Shown here one piece after another: positions 20,226-31,928 of a stretch of 64,000 nucleotides of DNA (its first letter is position 1; every line of letters begins with the position of its first letter). This stretch comes from Balaenoptera acutorostrata. Its lineage: Eukaryota > Chordata > Mammalia > Artiodactyla > Balaenopteridae. A model generated the notes under the pieces. That model ran no database searches. It was not told the DNA's origin and saw nothing but the letters and a program-made list of their open reading frames with translations. Location of the stretch: assembly GCF_949987535.1 (NCBI RefSeq), contig NC_080079.1:248001-312000 (forward strand), read 5' to 3'. A program made the position numbers and the translations under genes.

Positions 20226-22482
20226 CATCGCTCCTCGGCCAGCTGTGAGCCCAGGTGTGGAGCCCTGACCCTGCTGGGCTGAGCCCCGGGGTCCTGAGAC
20301 CACGGCCCCCGCTCACCTGCTCGCTCGGACCACGCGACTGCGCGGCGGCTGTTCTGTGCCCGGCGCTGTGCAGGCCCTGGGCCACAGCGGCTACCGGGAG
20401 CCACGGGCTTGTCCTCGGAAAGCGGACAGTCGGGGCTTTGGACGCCGAGACGCGAGGAGGAGGCCCTCTGGGCGGGTGGGGGCCCAACCCAGCTGTGCCT
20501 GAACCAAGCGGCCCAAAGGGGGCAAGAGGGCAAGTCTGCGCGCCCGACAAGGTGGTGCCTGGGAGCCTGGACATCCCTGGGGGAGGATGCTGGCCAGGGT
20601 GTCCGTCCCCTCCCCCCCCCGCCCCGCCCCGCCTGCAGTGCGGTGGTGTGAGCGTGTGAGGTGTATGTACATGTGTGTGCAGCGTGTGAATGGTGTGTGT
20701 GTGTGATGTGTGTGTGAGATGTGTGCCGTGGGTGGATGTGGTGTGCGTGTCTAAGCCAGTGACAGGTTGGGGGGGGCAGCGCAGCGCCTACGGGCACGCG
20801 TGGGAGGGGGGCAGCGGCGGCAGACGCAGTGCTCCCCTCCTCCAGCCTGCGTCTCCCTGGCAACAAGGGCAGCCTCGGTCTCGGGCTCGGCCCCTCCCCC
20901 GCCGCGCCCCAGCTGAGAAGCGTCTGGAACCGCATCCTTCCTCCGCATCCTTGTCCTGCGACCGCATCCTGCTGCAGCTGCCCGTCGGAGCCGCCTGTGA
21001 GCCATTTCCACATTTGTCCTTGCGGAGCGGGGCTGGGGGGAGGGTGTGCGCGTGCGTTGCGCGGGTGTGCGTGGTGGGTGTGCGGGGGTCGCAGGTATAC
21101 TGGTGTGTGTGCACGGATGTGCGAGGGGCGTGTGCAGGGGTGGGAGAGTGGCGGGCGGGGGGAACTGCGGCTGACCCGTTGGCGGCCGGCCGGGCAGGGG
21201 TCCTCCCCGGGGGTCTCTGCTGACCCGAGCGCAGGAGGTTGTCCTCAGGCCCCTCCGAGGGGCGGCTCGGGTGGGGGCGGGACTGCTGGACCTCAGCTCC
21301 CCCCGTCCCGTGGTGACTGCAGCCCCCTCCCCGAGAGCCAGCTCCACCTCTGCAGGTCTGAGAGAGCCAGTGGGAGCTGGGCGTCCCGAGGTGGGGAAGG
21401 GGTGCCAGTTCCAGGACTGGTTCAGCGCTACCTGAGGGGGTGGGGGAGGCAGAAGGGGCTTCCGACGGACCAGATCACGAAGCGCTGCCGGCAACGGCAC
21501 GGTGGTGGCGGAGGGGAGTGAGGCTGCGTGGCGGGCGGGACGTGGCCAAGAAGCGGGGAGCGGGCATTTGTCAGAACCGCCCGCCGCGGGCTCTCGGTGC
21601 AGAGCCACAGGTGGCTGGTACTTGGGACGCTGAGGCGGGGGGCAGACCTGCGCCTCCCCCACCTGCCCCGCTCGCCTGGGCCTCTCAGGGCTGGGCTGGC
21701 GCCTGCAGTCCAGCTGCCCTTGAACCGGCAGTCAAACCACCCATTGGCCTGCAGGGCAACGGGTGGGAGCGCACCTGGGTGGGCGTTTTGGCTGGGCCTG
21801 GAAGGGGCGGCGCGGGGACGGGGGCCTCGCGGGGTTCGGCAAAGCGCGCAGGCCCCCCGCGCTCCGTTGTCACACGCACGCCCGATGCGCACAGGACGCT
21901 CGTGCCCGCCCGCACATGCAGGCGCCGGTGCGTACCTCCTAGTGACGCAGCATCGCAGGGTGGCGTATGTGTGAAAGCGAGTCTGTGACGCGACCTGCAG
22001 CCGCGCTTCCTGAAGGCTTTCAGCTGAGGGTCCGTGCCCTCCCGTCCAGCCACGCATCGCAGCCTCAGGACCGCCTCACTGCTCAACCTGTGCCCCCTCC
22101 CCAGGCCTCGTAGAGGAGACGTACACAGCCCCACACCCCAGCCCAGCAGCCTGCGGCGAGCGGGGAGCAGCTGATCCGCTGTCGAAGGCACAATTACAGC
22201 GCAGGGTGGAGGGAGGGGGCCGGTGGGAGGAGTAGGGAAGACCCCTTCCATTCCACGGAGCTATGTGTCTGTCGTGTGAATGAACCCAGCCAGCCTGCCC
22301 AGAGGGTCTGCATGACTCAGGCAGGGAAAGGAATTTTGCGGGGGCGGGGGTTGCCAGATGCAGCCCAGCCCCTACCCCAGCATTCTGCCTGGAGCAAGGC
22401 GCCTGGAGCCAGACGCAGAGGGTCCGTTGGGCCCCCAGGTCTTCTTTTCTTCAAGAAGACGTGTCATTGCCTGCCTGTCTCT

Positions 22483-22496
22483 GTTGCCATGGAAAC
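22483..22496. promoter_or_regulatory. Consensus RFX X-box
   Basis: GTTGCCATGGAAAC is a near-perfect inverted-repeat X-box bound by RFX-family factors. A CRE-like gacgtca lies about 25 bp downstream (gtggacgtcatg). It sits in the GC-rich zone upstream of CALY. Occupancy is inferred. Confidence 0.5.
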
Positions 22497-23020
22497 CGAA
22501 GATGATGTAACGTGGACGTCATGCAGAGGCAGAGGAGTTGGAACTTACGTTTGGCTAAAAGGGAACCCAGAGGCGGAGCTCGTATGGGTAGGGGCCTCCT
22601 GCGGGGGAGGAGGGGGAGACCTCGGCCTTCCGCCTTCCAGGGCGCGCGGCCACCAAGCTGAGATTGACAGGTTTGCGGGGGTGGGGGCTGCGCCCCCTCT
22701 GCCCCTCCCGGCTCCTGTCTGTAAACCGCAGGTTGGGTTTGAGAGTCGCGGGGCGTCTGCTGCGTGAAGGCCCCCAGGCCCCTGCCCCTGGATGCCACCC
22801 TCCCCAACCCCTCGCCAGGCTCCCCTCAAGGCCGGGGCGCTTGCTGTCCCCACCTCGCACAGCCCTCCCCTGCAGTCCCCGGTCGTTCCCCCCGCCCCCT
22901 CTGCGGCCCCCTCTCGGCGGCGGCTTTCATCTCTATTTTCTTCTTCGCACTGGATCGCCTGACCTTTTTTTATTTATATGTTGATGGCTCCTTGCCCATC
23001 TCTGCCTCGTGGAGCGTGCA

Positions 23021-23030
23021 CGTCATATAA
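23021..23030 (+). promoter_or_regulatory. CRE half-site abutting a TATA-like sequence
   Basis: The string cgtcatataa joins a CRE half-site (cgtca) with a TATA-like tataa, and gcgctgtaca follows. It is on the same strand as CALY and about 3 kb upstream of its ATG. This is a plausible TSS for the missing 5'UTR exon but not proven. Confidence 0.35.
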
Positions 23031-23545
23031 GCGCTGTACAAGCGGAGAATGACAGATGGCCCGCCCGTCTGAGGCAGGTGCCCAGGTGCCCGGACGTCAT
23101 CTACAGGCCCGAGCCCCGGCCAGGCCTCGACCCGCCTCAGGAAGAGCACACCGCCCCAGCCTGGGGTGGGTGGGGAGTGGGGACGCTTTGCCGGTCTGTA
23201 CGGCCCGGGCAAGGCGCGCACATCCAGGGAAGGGCGCCGGCTCAAGACCCTAAGAGAACCCTCCTCCGCGGGCGCCTGGGGAGTGAGTCCACGATGGGGC
23301 GGCCCCTCTCCCAGCCTGGGCCGGGGGCTTCCTGCCCTCCCCACAGTGGCCGCCCCGAGCCTCCCTGCCCAGCGCCTCCCACACGTCCTGCAGGTCTGTC
23401 TGGCTCTGCCGCTGGCAGGGGCTCCCCCTCTGCGTTCCCACCTGGCCTGCCCGCACCGGAACCCACAGCAGGGCCTGGCTGCCGGGGTTTGAGTGAGGGC
23501 CTGGCAAGCACCGGCGGTGGTGGAGCTGATGCCCAGAAGGGATCA

Positions 23546-23768
23546 ACTAAGCCCATGTGCTGCAACTACTGAGCCCATGTGCCACAACTACTGAAGCCCG
23601 CGTGCCTAGAGCCTGTACTCCACAACAAGAGAAGCCACCGGAACGGGAAGCCCATGCACTGCAATGAGAATAGCCCCCACTCGCTGCAACTAGAGAAAGC
23701 CCGCGTGCAGCAACAAAGACCCAATGCAGCCAAAAATAAATAAAATAAAATAAAATAAATAAATTTAT
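23546..23768 (+). mobile_element. 5'-truncated CHR-type SINE
   Basis: Begins within the element at 'caactaagcccatgtgctgc' and ends 'gcagccaaaaataaataaaa'. The tRNA-like head is absent. Confidence 0.9.
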
Positions 23769-23975
23769 TTTAAAAATACATAACTATTGATATATTTTTT
23801 AAAAATTCACACAAAAAATTCACCTTGGAATTTTGATTGGGATTTATTGATTCTATAGCTACACTTTGAAGGGAAATGACGTTTTTAAACATAGAAACTT
23901 CCAAAATCCATGACCATATCTTTCCGCATTTATTTAAGGAATTTAGGAGTTATTTGGTCTCAGTCAATAATGTCT

Positions 23976-24140
23976 TTTTTAAAAAAATATTTATTTAGGC
24001 TGCACAGGGTCTTAGTTGTGGCATGCAGGCTTCTTAGTTGTGGCAGGCATGCGGGATCTAGTTCCCTAACCAGGGATCAAACCTGGGCCCCCTGCATTGG
24101 GAGCATGGAGCCTTACCCATGGGACCACCAGGGAAGTCCC
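23976..24140 (-). mobile_element. Short CHR-type SINE, antisense
   Basis: Short-form tRNA SINE ending 'gggaccaccagggaagtccc'. It has a perfect flanking duplication agtcaataatgtct (23962-23975 and 24141-24154). Confidence 0.95.
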
Positions 24141-24544
24141 AGTCAATAATGTCTTGACAGAAGTTTTCTCTGTTTTTCCACAGGGAGGTCCTTCTAATCT
24201 CTTCTTAGACCTGCTCCTGAGCATTCGATATTTCTGATACTGTTTAAGTAGAATCTCTCAACAAATTGTTTTAATTTTTTGTCACTGATACATAGAAACA
24301 GGATTGATTCCTGAATACCTTAAACCCATCAACTCTGCTGAACTCACTTTCCAATCCGTATAATTTATATGCAGATTCTTTTAGATTTTCTACACACACA
24401 AGATGCTTTCTCTGTGAATAATGAGAGTCTTACCTAATCTCATTCAGGCTTTGTACCTCTTATTTCTTTTTCCTGCCCTATGGCTTGGCTAGGACCTCTA
24501 TAAATCACCATCATTTATAGAACTGATAATAAAGGGCCTTGTAT

Positions 24545-24688
24545 CTCCCTCCCAATTTTATTTTATTTATTATTTTTTTGGCTGTGCCGCGCAGCTTGTG
24601 GGATCTTAGTTCCCAGACCAGGGATTGAACTGGGCCCTCGACAGTGAAAGCGTGAAGTCCTAACCACTGGACCACCAGGGAATTCCAA
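24545..24688 (-). mobile_element. Short CHR-type SINE, antisense
   Basis: From 'tttggctgtgccgcgcagct' to 'ggaccaccagggaattcc', a short-form element with a degenerate TTTA tail. Confidence 0.9.
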
Positions 24689-25475
24689 TAGATTTTTTTA
24701 AAGTAGTAAACAAATGTTGAATCTTACCAGATACTTTTTCAGCTACTATTGAAATTGATCAGATCATTTTTCTTCTTTATTCTGTTCACATGGTGAAAAT
24801 AATGATTGCTTTTCAGATGTGAAATTTCCAGAATACAGCCAGCCTTTTAATATCTTGCTGGATTCCACACGCTTGCACTTTATCTGGGGCCTTGGCACTG
24901 GTGTTGGTGGGCAGCATGGCCTGCGAGGTCTGTCTCGTTGTCCTTGCCGAGTTCTGAGACAGAGGTCGTGCTGCCTTCACAAGCTGGGGTGTGCTCCCTT
25001 GTTCTTTCCTCTGGATGAGTTTTGTATGAAATTTGCATTATTTCCTCCTTAAGTGATTGGTAGAATCCAGGGGTGATTCTGCCTGGGCCTGGAGTTCTTT
25101 GTTGGAAGATTTTAACAACAGATTTAATTTCTTAGTGGACATGGGACCATTTCTTTCTCCTTTTGATTGACTGAGTATATTTTGTGGTTCTGTTTTTTCA
25201 GTTTCAAGTCATTTGCTGTGTTCCTTTTCTCTTATCGGTCAGCCTAGAAGTGAAACCATCTTGACCTCCCCCGGGAAGCTTTGCGCTCCTCCAAGCCATG
25301 CAGGTCCCTCCCCCCTCCTCCCTGCCCCCCACTCCTGTTCTTGTCGGGGTGTCCAGCTCCCCACATGGTCCCGTCCACGTACACCATTACTGCCATGTTC
25401 TGTGCAGTTCGCTCTTGGATTCGTTCACCAGCATCCTCTTTCTGTAGCTCTTTGTTACTTCCTGCATCTCCAGTA

Positions 25476-25665
25476 GGGTTGCCAGATAAAACGTAGGACA
25501 CCCAGTTAAATTTGAATTTCAGATAGACAATACTTTTTAGTATAAGTATGTCCCTGTATTGCATATTACATGGATATATCATAAAAAGCAAAAGCATCTG
25601 TTGCTTATCTGAAATTCAGATTTAACCTGGCGTACTGTACTTTTATTTGCTAAGTCTGGCCACCC
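25476..25665. mobile_element. Palindromic MITE-like DNA transposon
   Basis: The 190-bp element has ends gggttgccagataaaa and, inverted, tttgctaagtctggccaccc, with inner arms ttgaatttcagata and tatctgaaattcag. It is flanked by TA on both sides, the target preference of Tc1/mariner-type elements. The long near-palindrome would form a hairpin and has no coding capacity. It lies just upstream of CALY's coding exons. Confidence 0.8.
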
Positions 25666-26030
25666 TACTCTCCAGGCTTCTATCTGGGATTGTTTTCTGT
25701 TGGTTGCTGCCCTTAGAATGTCTCCTGGAGCAGGTGGGCCAGTGGAAGACTCTGCCAGGCAGTCACCAGTCAGAGGCACTATCGCCTGCATGGCTGTGGG
25801 GGCCAAAGGGAGTCCAGTGGGCAGCAAGGGACTAGAATCCTGTGGCTGGACTCACCCGGTTTGTCCTGGGGAGGTTGGCCTGGCCGCCCACGGCCCGACC
25901 CACCTCTGGCGTGAGGAGCATCAGGGCCAGCCTGGGGCCCTCTCACTCCAGAGCCAGCTGGGGTGGACATCTGTTCGGTGGCCAGTGACCCTGTGTCTGC
26001 CTCTGGACAGGACAAGGACTGCCATCCACC

Positions 26031-29000
26031 ATGGTGAAGCTGAACTGCAGCTTCTCGGGGAAGACAGGCTCCGGGGACGCGGCTACCATGGACAGCGTCC
26101 CTCTCATCAGCCCCCTGGACGTCAGCCAGCTACAGCCTGCATTCTCCGACCAGGTGAGGGGCCTGGGCCAGCGTGGAGGTCTGTCTCATCCTGCCCTGGA
26201 AACACATGGGCGTTAGCGAGGTGGCTTTAGGTGTGGCCTCCTCTAAGGGGCAGCTGAGCAAGCGGAGGAAGGGCCAGGCTGAGGCTGCTGTGTGACCCGG
26301 TCGGCTCCCCCCGCCACCCAGAACTGCCCTTTCCTCATCTGCAAACCAGGGTAAAACTGGCCACGGGTGGTGGTGAGGATTCACATGCTCTCACAGACAG
26401 TGCCCAGCTTGCCTGCTGTCCAGCAGGGGCTCAGCCGCAAAAACTACCCCCCTTCCTCTGCTGGGCGTGCTCTTTCTTGGACTGCGGCCTGAGATGAGGT
26501 CCTTGAGCAAGGGGTGGGTGGAGGGGGAGCTCTCAGGAGGAACCTGTAAGAAGCAGAGCTCAGCTCAGGCACAGCCCTGCCTGACCCCACCGGAGCTCTG
26601 GAGAGTGAACGGCACGGAGAGTTGTCCCAGCCTGAGGCCCCTGTCAGTCAGCCGTTGACGAGGGCAGGGGGCACTTCCCAGCATTGCTCCCATGAGTCGA
26701 GGGCAGTTCTCCAGCGATCTGTGTGGGCTTCGACCATGCCTGCTATCGTTCTGGACCTGGTTCCCAAAGGGAAGGCTCAGTGGTGGGCTTCCTGGAGGAG
26801 GGGGCCAAGCTGTGGTGCCATCGAAGAGGAAGCTTCTGGCAGGGACAGCTAGTGTCCTCAGAGCTGAAGGCAACCAGCAGACAAAGGGGCTCTTTCCATC
26901 ATCTGGCCAGGCCCTGGGCTGCCACGGCCCTGGCCGACTTCCAGTGTCCCATTCCCTTGGTGTCAGCTTGTAGCTACTAGAGCCCTGCCACTAGCACCCA
27001 CACCACTGCGGGCAGCTGACCCCTGCCCCCTTTCCCTCCCAGCCCTCCTAGTTCAGGGTCCTCCTGCATTATTTCTTCCCACAGGTTGTCATTAAGACAC
27101 AGACGGAATACCAGCTGTCCTCCGGGGACCAGCCGACAAAGTTCTCCGACCTGGAGGCCCAGAAGCTGGGCGGTGGCCACCCGGAGGATGCACGTGGCAG
27201 GGTAACCCAACCCTCCCCGCCAGTTCCGTGGGGAGTCAGGGCAGGGGAGGTGGAGAGGCAGCTGCAAGCTATGGGAACCCAGGCTTTGGGCTGGGTGGAC
27301 CGGGGGGCCCTCGGTCAGGGTCCTGCTCTCAGTAGAGCTGGACAGGGAATCACCCCATCAGAGGTAGGGGTCGGGCCTGGGCAGCACCGGGCTCCTGCCA
27401 GCCTCCCCGCTGCTGCGATAACATGGGGTGAGGGCAGCCGCTGCCCTCAGAGGCGCTCCTGGCGGGAGATGCAGTGCCTGCTCGCGCCCTGCACCCTTTC
27501 CCGAGTGGGTCGTTTGTCTCTTCCTCGGTGACTGCGGGATTCCCGTATACGATGGAGACTCACTTTTCCTGCTGCGTCTCTGGCAAATGTGTTTTCCCTT
27601 CCTCTTCTAGCTCTTCAGCTTACTAATGGAGGCTTTTTGATAACTTTTGGTGTACCATTTCTAAAGCCTTTCATTTCTCAGTAGTAACTCTGCCCCTTTC
27701 CCCTTTCCCCATCCTTTCTGAGAGGCCGGTGAGCCCTGGGCTGTGTGCGCGATGGGCGCCGGCCCTGAGGTTCGCGGCCCGGGCCCTGCGCAGCCTCACC
27801 CCCCCACCTCTCCTCTCCGCACCTGCCCACCCCCCAGATGCCCACAGGGCGGATGATCGCCTTCACCATGGCGCTCATGGGCTGCCTCCTGATCATGTAC
27901 AAGGCCATCTGGTACGACCAGTTCAGCTGCCCCGACGGCTTCCTGCTTCGGGTAAGGCCGGTGGATTGGGCACCGGGGCTGGGAAGGGCAGTCGTGCCCT
28001 GCAGACAGAGTGCCAGGGAGGGTCCCGGGGGGTGTCCTGTGGAAGGACGGGGTGCCTCCCCTCCTCTCCCCCAAGCTACCCCCAGGAGGGTTGGTCTGGG
28101 GCGTTCCCAGCTCTGCGGGAACGTGACCTGCAAAGGCCCTCAAGCCCCATCACCTCCCAGGTATATTCAAGTCCTATCTTTAGAAAAATTAAAAGAAAAG
28201 GTGTTTTAGCGAGAGGTTTTCTCTTCCTGTAATTTAAAAAGTAAAGCGTAAGGAAGGAGGTCCAGGTGAAGGGAAGTCTCCCTCACTTGCATGTGGCGTG
28301 TTTCTATGTCACAGGATGTTAAGGTTTTCTCTATGCTTGGAAAGTGTTTCCCATCCTTGTTTCTTTTCTCTCAGCTTTGCTTATGGTGACTTTTACCATT
28401 TTCAGTGTATTTTTTCAAGACTCTTAAGTTTTCAGTAGATAAATCCTCCCCCTTTTCCCATGATTTCCGAGAGGGAAGCGCTCCCCCCACAGAGGCCACA
28501 AGCCCTCACTGTACTTCCAGGGGTGCACCGGGCTGCTACCGCCCCCTCACTCACTGGGATCCCCTCGGGGGCCCGCGGGGTGGGGGCGGGCCGCGGGCCA
28601 CTCGCCGAGCCCCCTCCCCTTCCCTTGGTAGGAGGCCACGGCCACCGGTGCGTTCCGAGAAGGGCTGGCTCTCTGGGGAGCCTCCAGTTCTTAATTGGAG
28701 GCCGACCCCTGATGGCTTGAAATTACGGCAGAAATCAGTGTATTTAGGGGCACTGTCTACAGTATGACCGAACTGCTCAAAAGCAGAAGGGACGGGAAGG
28801 GATAGGAAGGCCCAGAGGTGACCGCCCGCCCGCGGGTGGCCCACGGACGCGGCTCCCGCATCGCAGCTGATGCCACTGAGAAAAAACGCACCCCGCTTTG
28901 CACACCCGAGCCCAGGGGCGCGGCCACCACACCTCTCCCCCCCCCCCGCCCCTGACCGGCCCCCTTCCGCAGCACAAGATCTGCACCCCGCTGACCCTGG

Positions 29001-29305
29001 AGATGTACTACACCGAGCTGGACCCCGAGCACCACCGCAGCCTCCTGGCGGCCATCGGGGCCTACCCAGTGGGCCGCAAGCACGGCACGGAGACCCCGTG
29101 GCTGTCCGCGAGCTACCACGCCTTCAAGGAGGCGCCCAAGGCGCACAAGACGCCTGCCCGCGCGGCCATGGCGGCGGTCACCGAGCCCTCGCGGAAGCCC
29201 TCGGGGAAGCCCTCGGGGAAGCCCTCCGGGGAGGCCTCGGCGCCTGGCGAGAAGGAGATGGCGCAGAAGGTGGAGGGGAGCGCGCCGCCCCCAGCCCCCC
29301 AGTGA
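26031..29305 (+). CDS. CALY: Calcyon, neuron-specific vesicular protein, complete CDS
   Basis: Coding exons are 26031-26153, 27085-27201, 27838-27951 and 28973-29305 (TGA 29303-29305). All are phase 0 with GT-AG introns, giving 687 nt and 228 residues against about 217 in human. The start MVKLNCSFSGK, the motif DSVPLISPLDVSQLQP, VVIKTQTEYQLSS, the single membrane span at about residues 86-106 (MIAFTMALMGCLLIMYKAIW) and the following YDQFSCPDGFLLRHKICTPL match calcyon closely. Calcyon is an NSG-family single-pass protein of neuronal vesicles. It binds clathrin light chain, promotes clathrin-mediated endocytosis, and was first linked to D1 dopamine receptor signalling. Residues 193-204 carry three tandem KPSG units that account for the extra length. 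The noncoding 5' exon lies upstream; exon 1 begins at 26011. Confidence 0.96.
26280..26425 (-). repeat. MIR fragment, antisense (CALY intron 1)
   Basis: 'tttcctcatctgcaaaccag' followed by 'ggtggtgaggattcacatgc' is the typical complement of the MIR core. Confidence 0.65.
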
Positions 29306-29338
29306 TGGCCTCCGGCCTCCGGGCCGCAGCCCGTCCGG

Positions 29339-29686
29339 GTAGGTGGGACCCTCCTCCCTATCCGCCCCCCCACCCCGGGGGGGAGGGGCGCCGGCCGGTC
29401 TGCCGGAGGCTTACTCAGGGCTGCTGTCCGCCCTGGCGACCCCTGTGACCGCGTGAGGGTCTCGGGCAGGCAGCAGGGACGAGGGCGTGGGCAGGGCAGG
29501 ATGGGGGATGGGGGGCGTGGGCAAGGCGCGGGGGTCGGGGACCGGAGTGTGGGCGGGGCGGGGTCAGGTGGACTGGAGGCGGGAGGACGGAGTTCAGCCT
29601 CCGTTCTTCGCACGCAGGTGGGCGGGGTGGTCGTGCGCCCCCCCCAACTTGCCCGGCCTCACCCCTGCTCCCCTCTGTCTTTGCAG
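29339..29686 (+). other. Probable 3'UTR intron of CALY
   Basis: A strong donor (ccgg|gtaggt) occurs 33 nt after the CALY stop. A strong acceptor (ctgtctttgcag) ends at 29686. The last exon would run from 29687 to about 29860 with a variant AGTAAA signal at 29832-29837. Splicing is inferred. The short stop-to-junction distance would escape nonsense-mediated decay. Confidence 0.5.
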
Positions 29687-29831
29687 CGTCCCACGCCGGC
29701 ACCTGTGACCGCCCTCGGCCCACGCTCCCCGCTCTGTGGTCGCTGTGGTCGCCGTGGTCGCGCCCCTGCTCCCAGGCCCCCTCGCTGACGCCCCCCGCCC
29801 CGTGAGCCTCTGGCTCTGTCGCTTTTCTCTG

Positions 29832-29837
29832 AGTAAA
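29832..29837 (+). terminator. Candidate CALY polyadenylation signal AGTAAA
   Basis: 'ctgagtaaagattcacctcc' is the only good hexamer variant soon after the stop codon. It is followed about 20-30 nt later by CT/GT-rich sequence. Confidence 0.45.
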
Positions 29838-29944
29838 GATTCACCTCCACCTGGATCTCGCGCTTCCCTGAGCATCCTCGGTTCTCCGGCCTTTTTCCTG
29901 ACCCCCCAACCCCATTCGGGCGAGGGCCCGAATTCTGTCCCCCG

Positions 29945-30330
29945 TTGTCCAGCGTTTCTCAAGCTTTAAAGCTCAATTTAAAAGCATTTATTAACCTAGT
30001 AACCTTTGTATATGTCTTCACTTATTCTTTAATTAATACGCCATTAATTTATACATTTAATACATTGAATCTCTCTAAACTTTTAAAGACATTTCCCAGA
30101 AGTGACAAACTTCTTTAATTAGATTCCCTGTGGGTCTCATACCCCAGGAGCCCCCTGAGCATCTAACAGCGCGGACCCCACCCGCCTGACACCGCGAGGT
30201 CGGAGTTAGTCAGATCTTAAACTGAAATTCTCTCACCTCCTGGAACTAAAACCCAGGATTGCTGAGATGAAATTTAAGCCATTTCAAGTTAAAATGAGCT
30301 GCCTGTGCTACATCCTCTTAAGACTTTCCC
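29945..30330. other. AT-rich stretch after CALY, no gene
   Basis: A sharp drop in G+C with text such as 'cattaatttatacatttaat'. It is probably an unrecognised old repeat. No coding signal was seen, and no gene is recognised onward to 31.9 kb apart from a MIR piece. Confidence 0.4.
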
Positions 30331-30814
30331 GGGTTTTCAGCAGCAAACAGGAACTGACGCTGCTCGCACCACTTCTGGGCGAACCTGAGCCAAGAGGGGC
30401 AGCGAGAGCAGGGTTCCACCCTCCCCGCGCCGTCTGCGGGGTCCCGCGGCCCACCTCGCCGCACCAGGACAGGCTCCTGGGATGGACCCGGGCCAAGAGG
30501 GCCGTGGGTTCTGGCCAGTGTCAGGGTGTGGGCTGGGTGGCCTGCCCGGCCCGCTGCAGTAGCCCCGGCCGCGCAGTGTGGCCCGCAGAGGTAGCAGCTG
30601 TCCTGGGTGTTGAACTGGGGTGGGGGCTCTTGGCTTGTGTTTTGAGTGGACTCCCGTCAAAACCGGCCTCCGGAACCCGCCTGGCTGTGGCTGTGTCCCC
30701 GGGTGGGACGTCCCGCCTCAGGGTTCCTGCCATTCACCTAGCAACTGGGGATCGGAGGGCGGGGTCCTCGGCCAGAGAAGAGAGTAAGCCGCAACCCTGC
30801 CACGGGCGCTGCAC

Positions 30815-30920
30815 AGTCTCTTGGGGCCAGACCCCTGAAAACTCAGTTTCCTCGTCTGTAAAATGGGGACCCAGGCAAGCTGGCGCCTGTGGGGTTGCTG
30901 GGACAGGGCCCCTCTCACGA
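30815..30920 (-). repeat. MIR fragment, antisense
   Basis: 'ctcagtttcctcgtctgtaa' followed by 'aatggggacc' and a later 'gttgctggga' matches the complement of the MIR core. Confidence 0.65.
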
Positions 30921-31928
30921 ATGTGGGTTCCCTCGCTCTGGAACAAGGCTCTCTGTGCCCCTGGGGTCACCCAGGCTCCGCTGGGCAGCGCCAACATCAA
31001 CCCGCTCCCAGGGTACCTTCTGCAACCCGCCCCACCAAAGGCATCCTGCTGAGGGACCCCTCCCCCCACTGCTGCCACCCTCATGGCCAACCCCGTCACC
31101 TGCGTGGACCCCTTGCAGCAACACGCAGCTCCGCCGTCTCCTTGGCCAAAGTGACTCTCAACTACCCTGGACCCCAAGACCTGTGGAGACGCTTCTCAGC
31201 GAGGCGGTTAGGACCTGCCCTCACACTCCGTCCCAGCTGGGCCTGGTGCCCCCCGGCCCTGCCCAGGTCTCCCCTCTAGGGAGGACCTCTGGGGAGAGCG
31301 CCTGGCTCATGGCCTCGACCCAGTGCTCAGAATGCGCGGAGCAGGTACAGGACAGCCCTCTGCTGTCAGGACCCCCACCCTGTCCCCTTGGGGGAGGATC
31401 CTGGCTAGGGCAGCTCCGGCCCATCCCCACCGTCCATGGTAAGGTTCACCTGACCCACAGGGCAGAGCCCAGCCGGGTGGAGGGTCAGTGGAGGGGCCTA
31501 GGAAGTCTTGGGGATGTCAGGAGGTCCTAAAAGGCCCTGGAGGGTCGTATGGGGCCCTGGGGACAGTCCATTCAGAGCTTCAGGTCACCCCTGCTGAATC
31601 CAGGCCTGAGCTGGGACGGGGGTCACCAGGGTGTGGCAGCCTCATCCTGGAGGCCTTCCTCTCCTGTCTCATGGGAAACCGCGGGGCTGAAGGGGGGGCT
31701 GCTGCAGAGGCCCCGTGGGGTGGCTGCCGGCGGGTGGCGTGCCAGGACGCAGGGCCGGCCTCGGACAGCTGCGGGAGCACCTGGTGACCAGCAGCCTTGT
31801 GAGGGGGGTCCCAGCACTGGTTAGGGCCTCAGCCCCTCCCTGGGGCTCGCAGGCCCCAGCCCGCCTGAGGTCACCCCACTGAGAGCCAGTCCAGGACCCA
31901 GCAGAGGAGCTTCCTGGGGCGTCTGCAG

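Larger units (their letters stand above)
20226..23540 (+). promoter_or_regulatory. GC-rich, CpG-containing zone; probable CALY promoter and 5'UTR region
   Basis: Repeat-poor, CpG-rich sequence lies 3-6 kb upstream of the CALY start codon. CALY's coding exon 1 has its own AG acceptor (26009-26010), so at least one 5'UTR exon must lie upstream, and this is the best candidate zone. GT-rich patches occur at 20640-20760 and 21050-21120. Motifs include an AP-1-like tgactca (about 22314), an X-box and a CRE/TATA pair listed separately. No coding exon was recognised. The long open frames on both strands are a base-composition effect. Confidence 0.45.
23775..25225 (-). mobile_element. L1 fragment, antisense, with two nested SINEs
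   Basis: The plus strand carries reverse-complement L1 ORF2 text such as 'ccttggaattttgattggga', 'ttccaaaatccatgaccata', 'ttttcagctactattgaaat' and 'ggattccacacgcttgcact'. It is degenerate with no intact ORF. Confidence 0.8.

Noticed and set aside
20195..21662. Minus-strand ORFs of 272 and 303 codons upstream of CALY
   Set aside because: Both strands are open over the same bases, there are no domains, and GC content explains the absence of stops.
29200..29613. Minus-strand 166-codon ORF opposite the last CALY exon
   Set aside because: It is the antisense shadow of the CALY coding exon and 3'UTR with no independent support.
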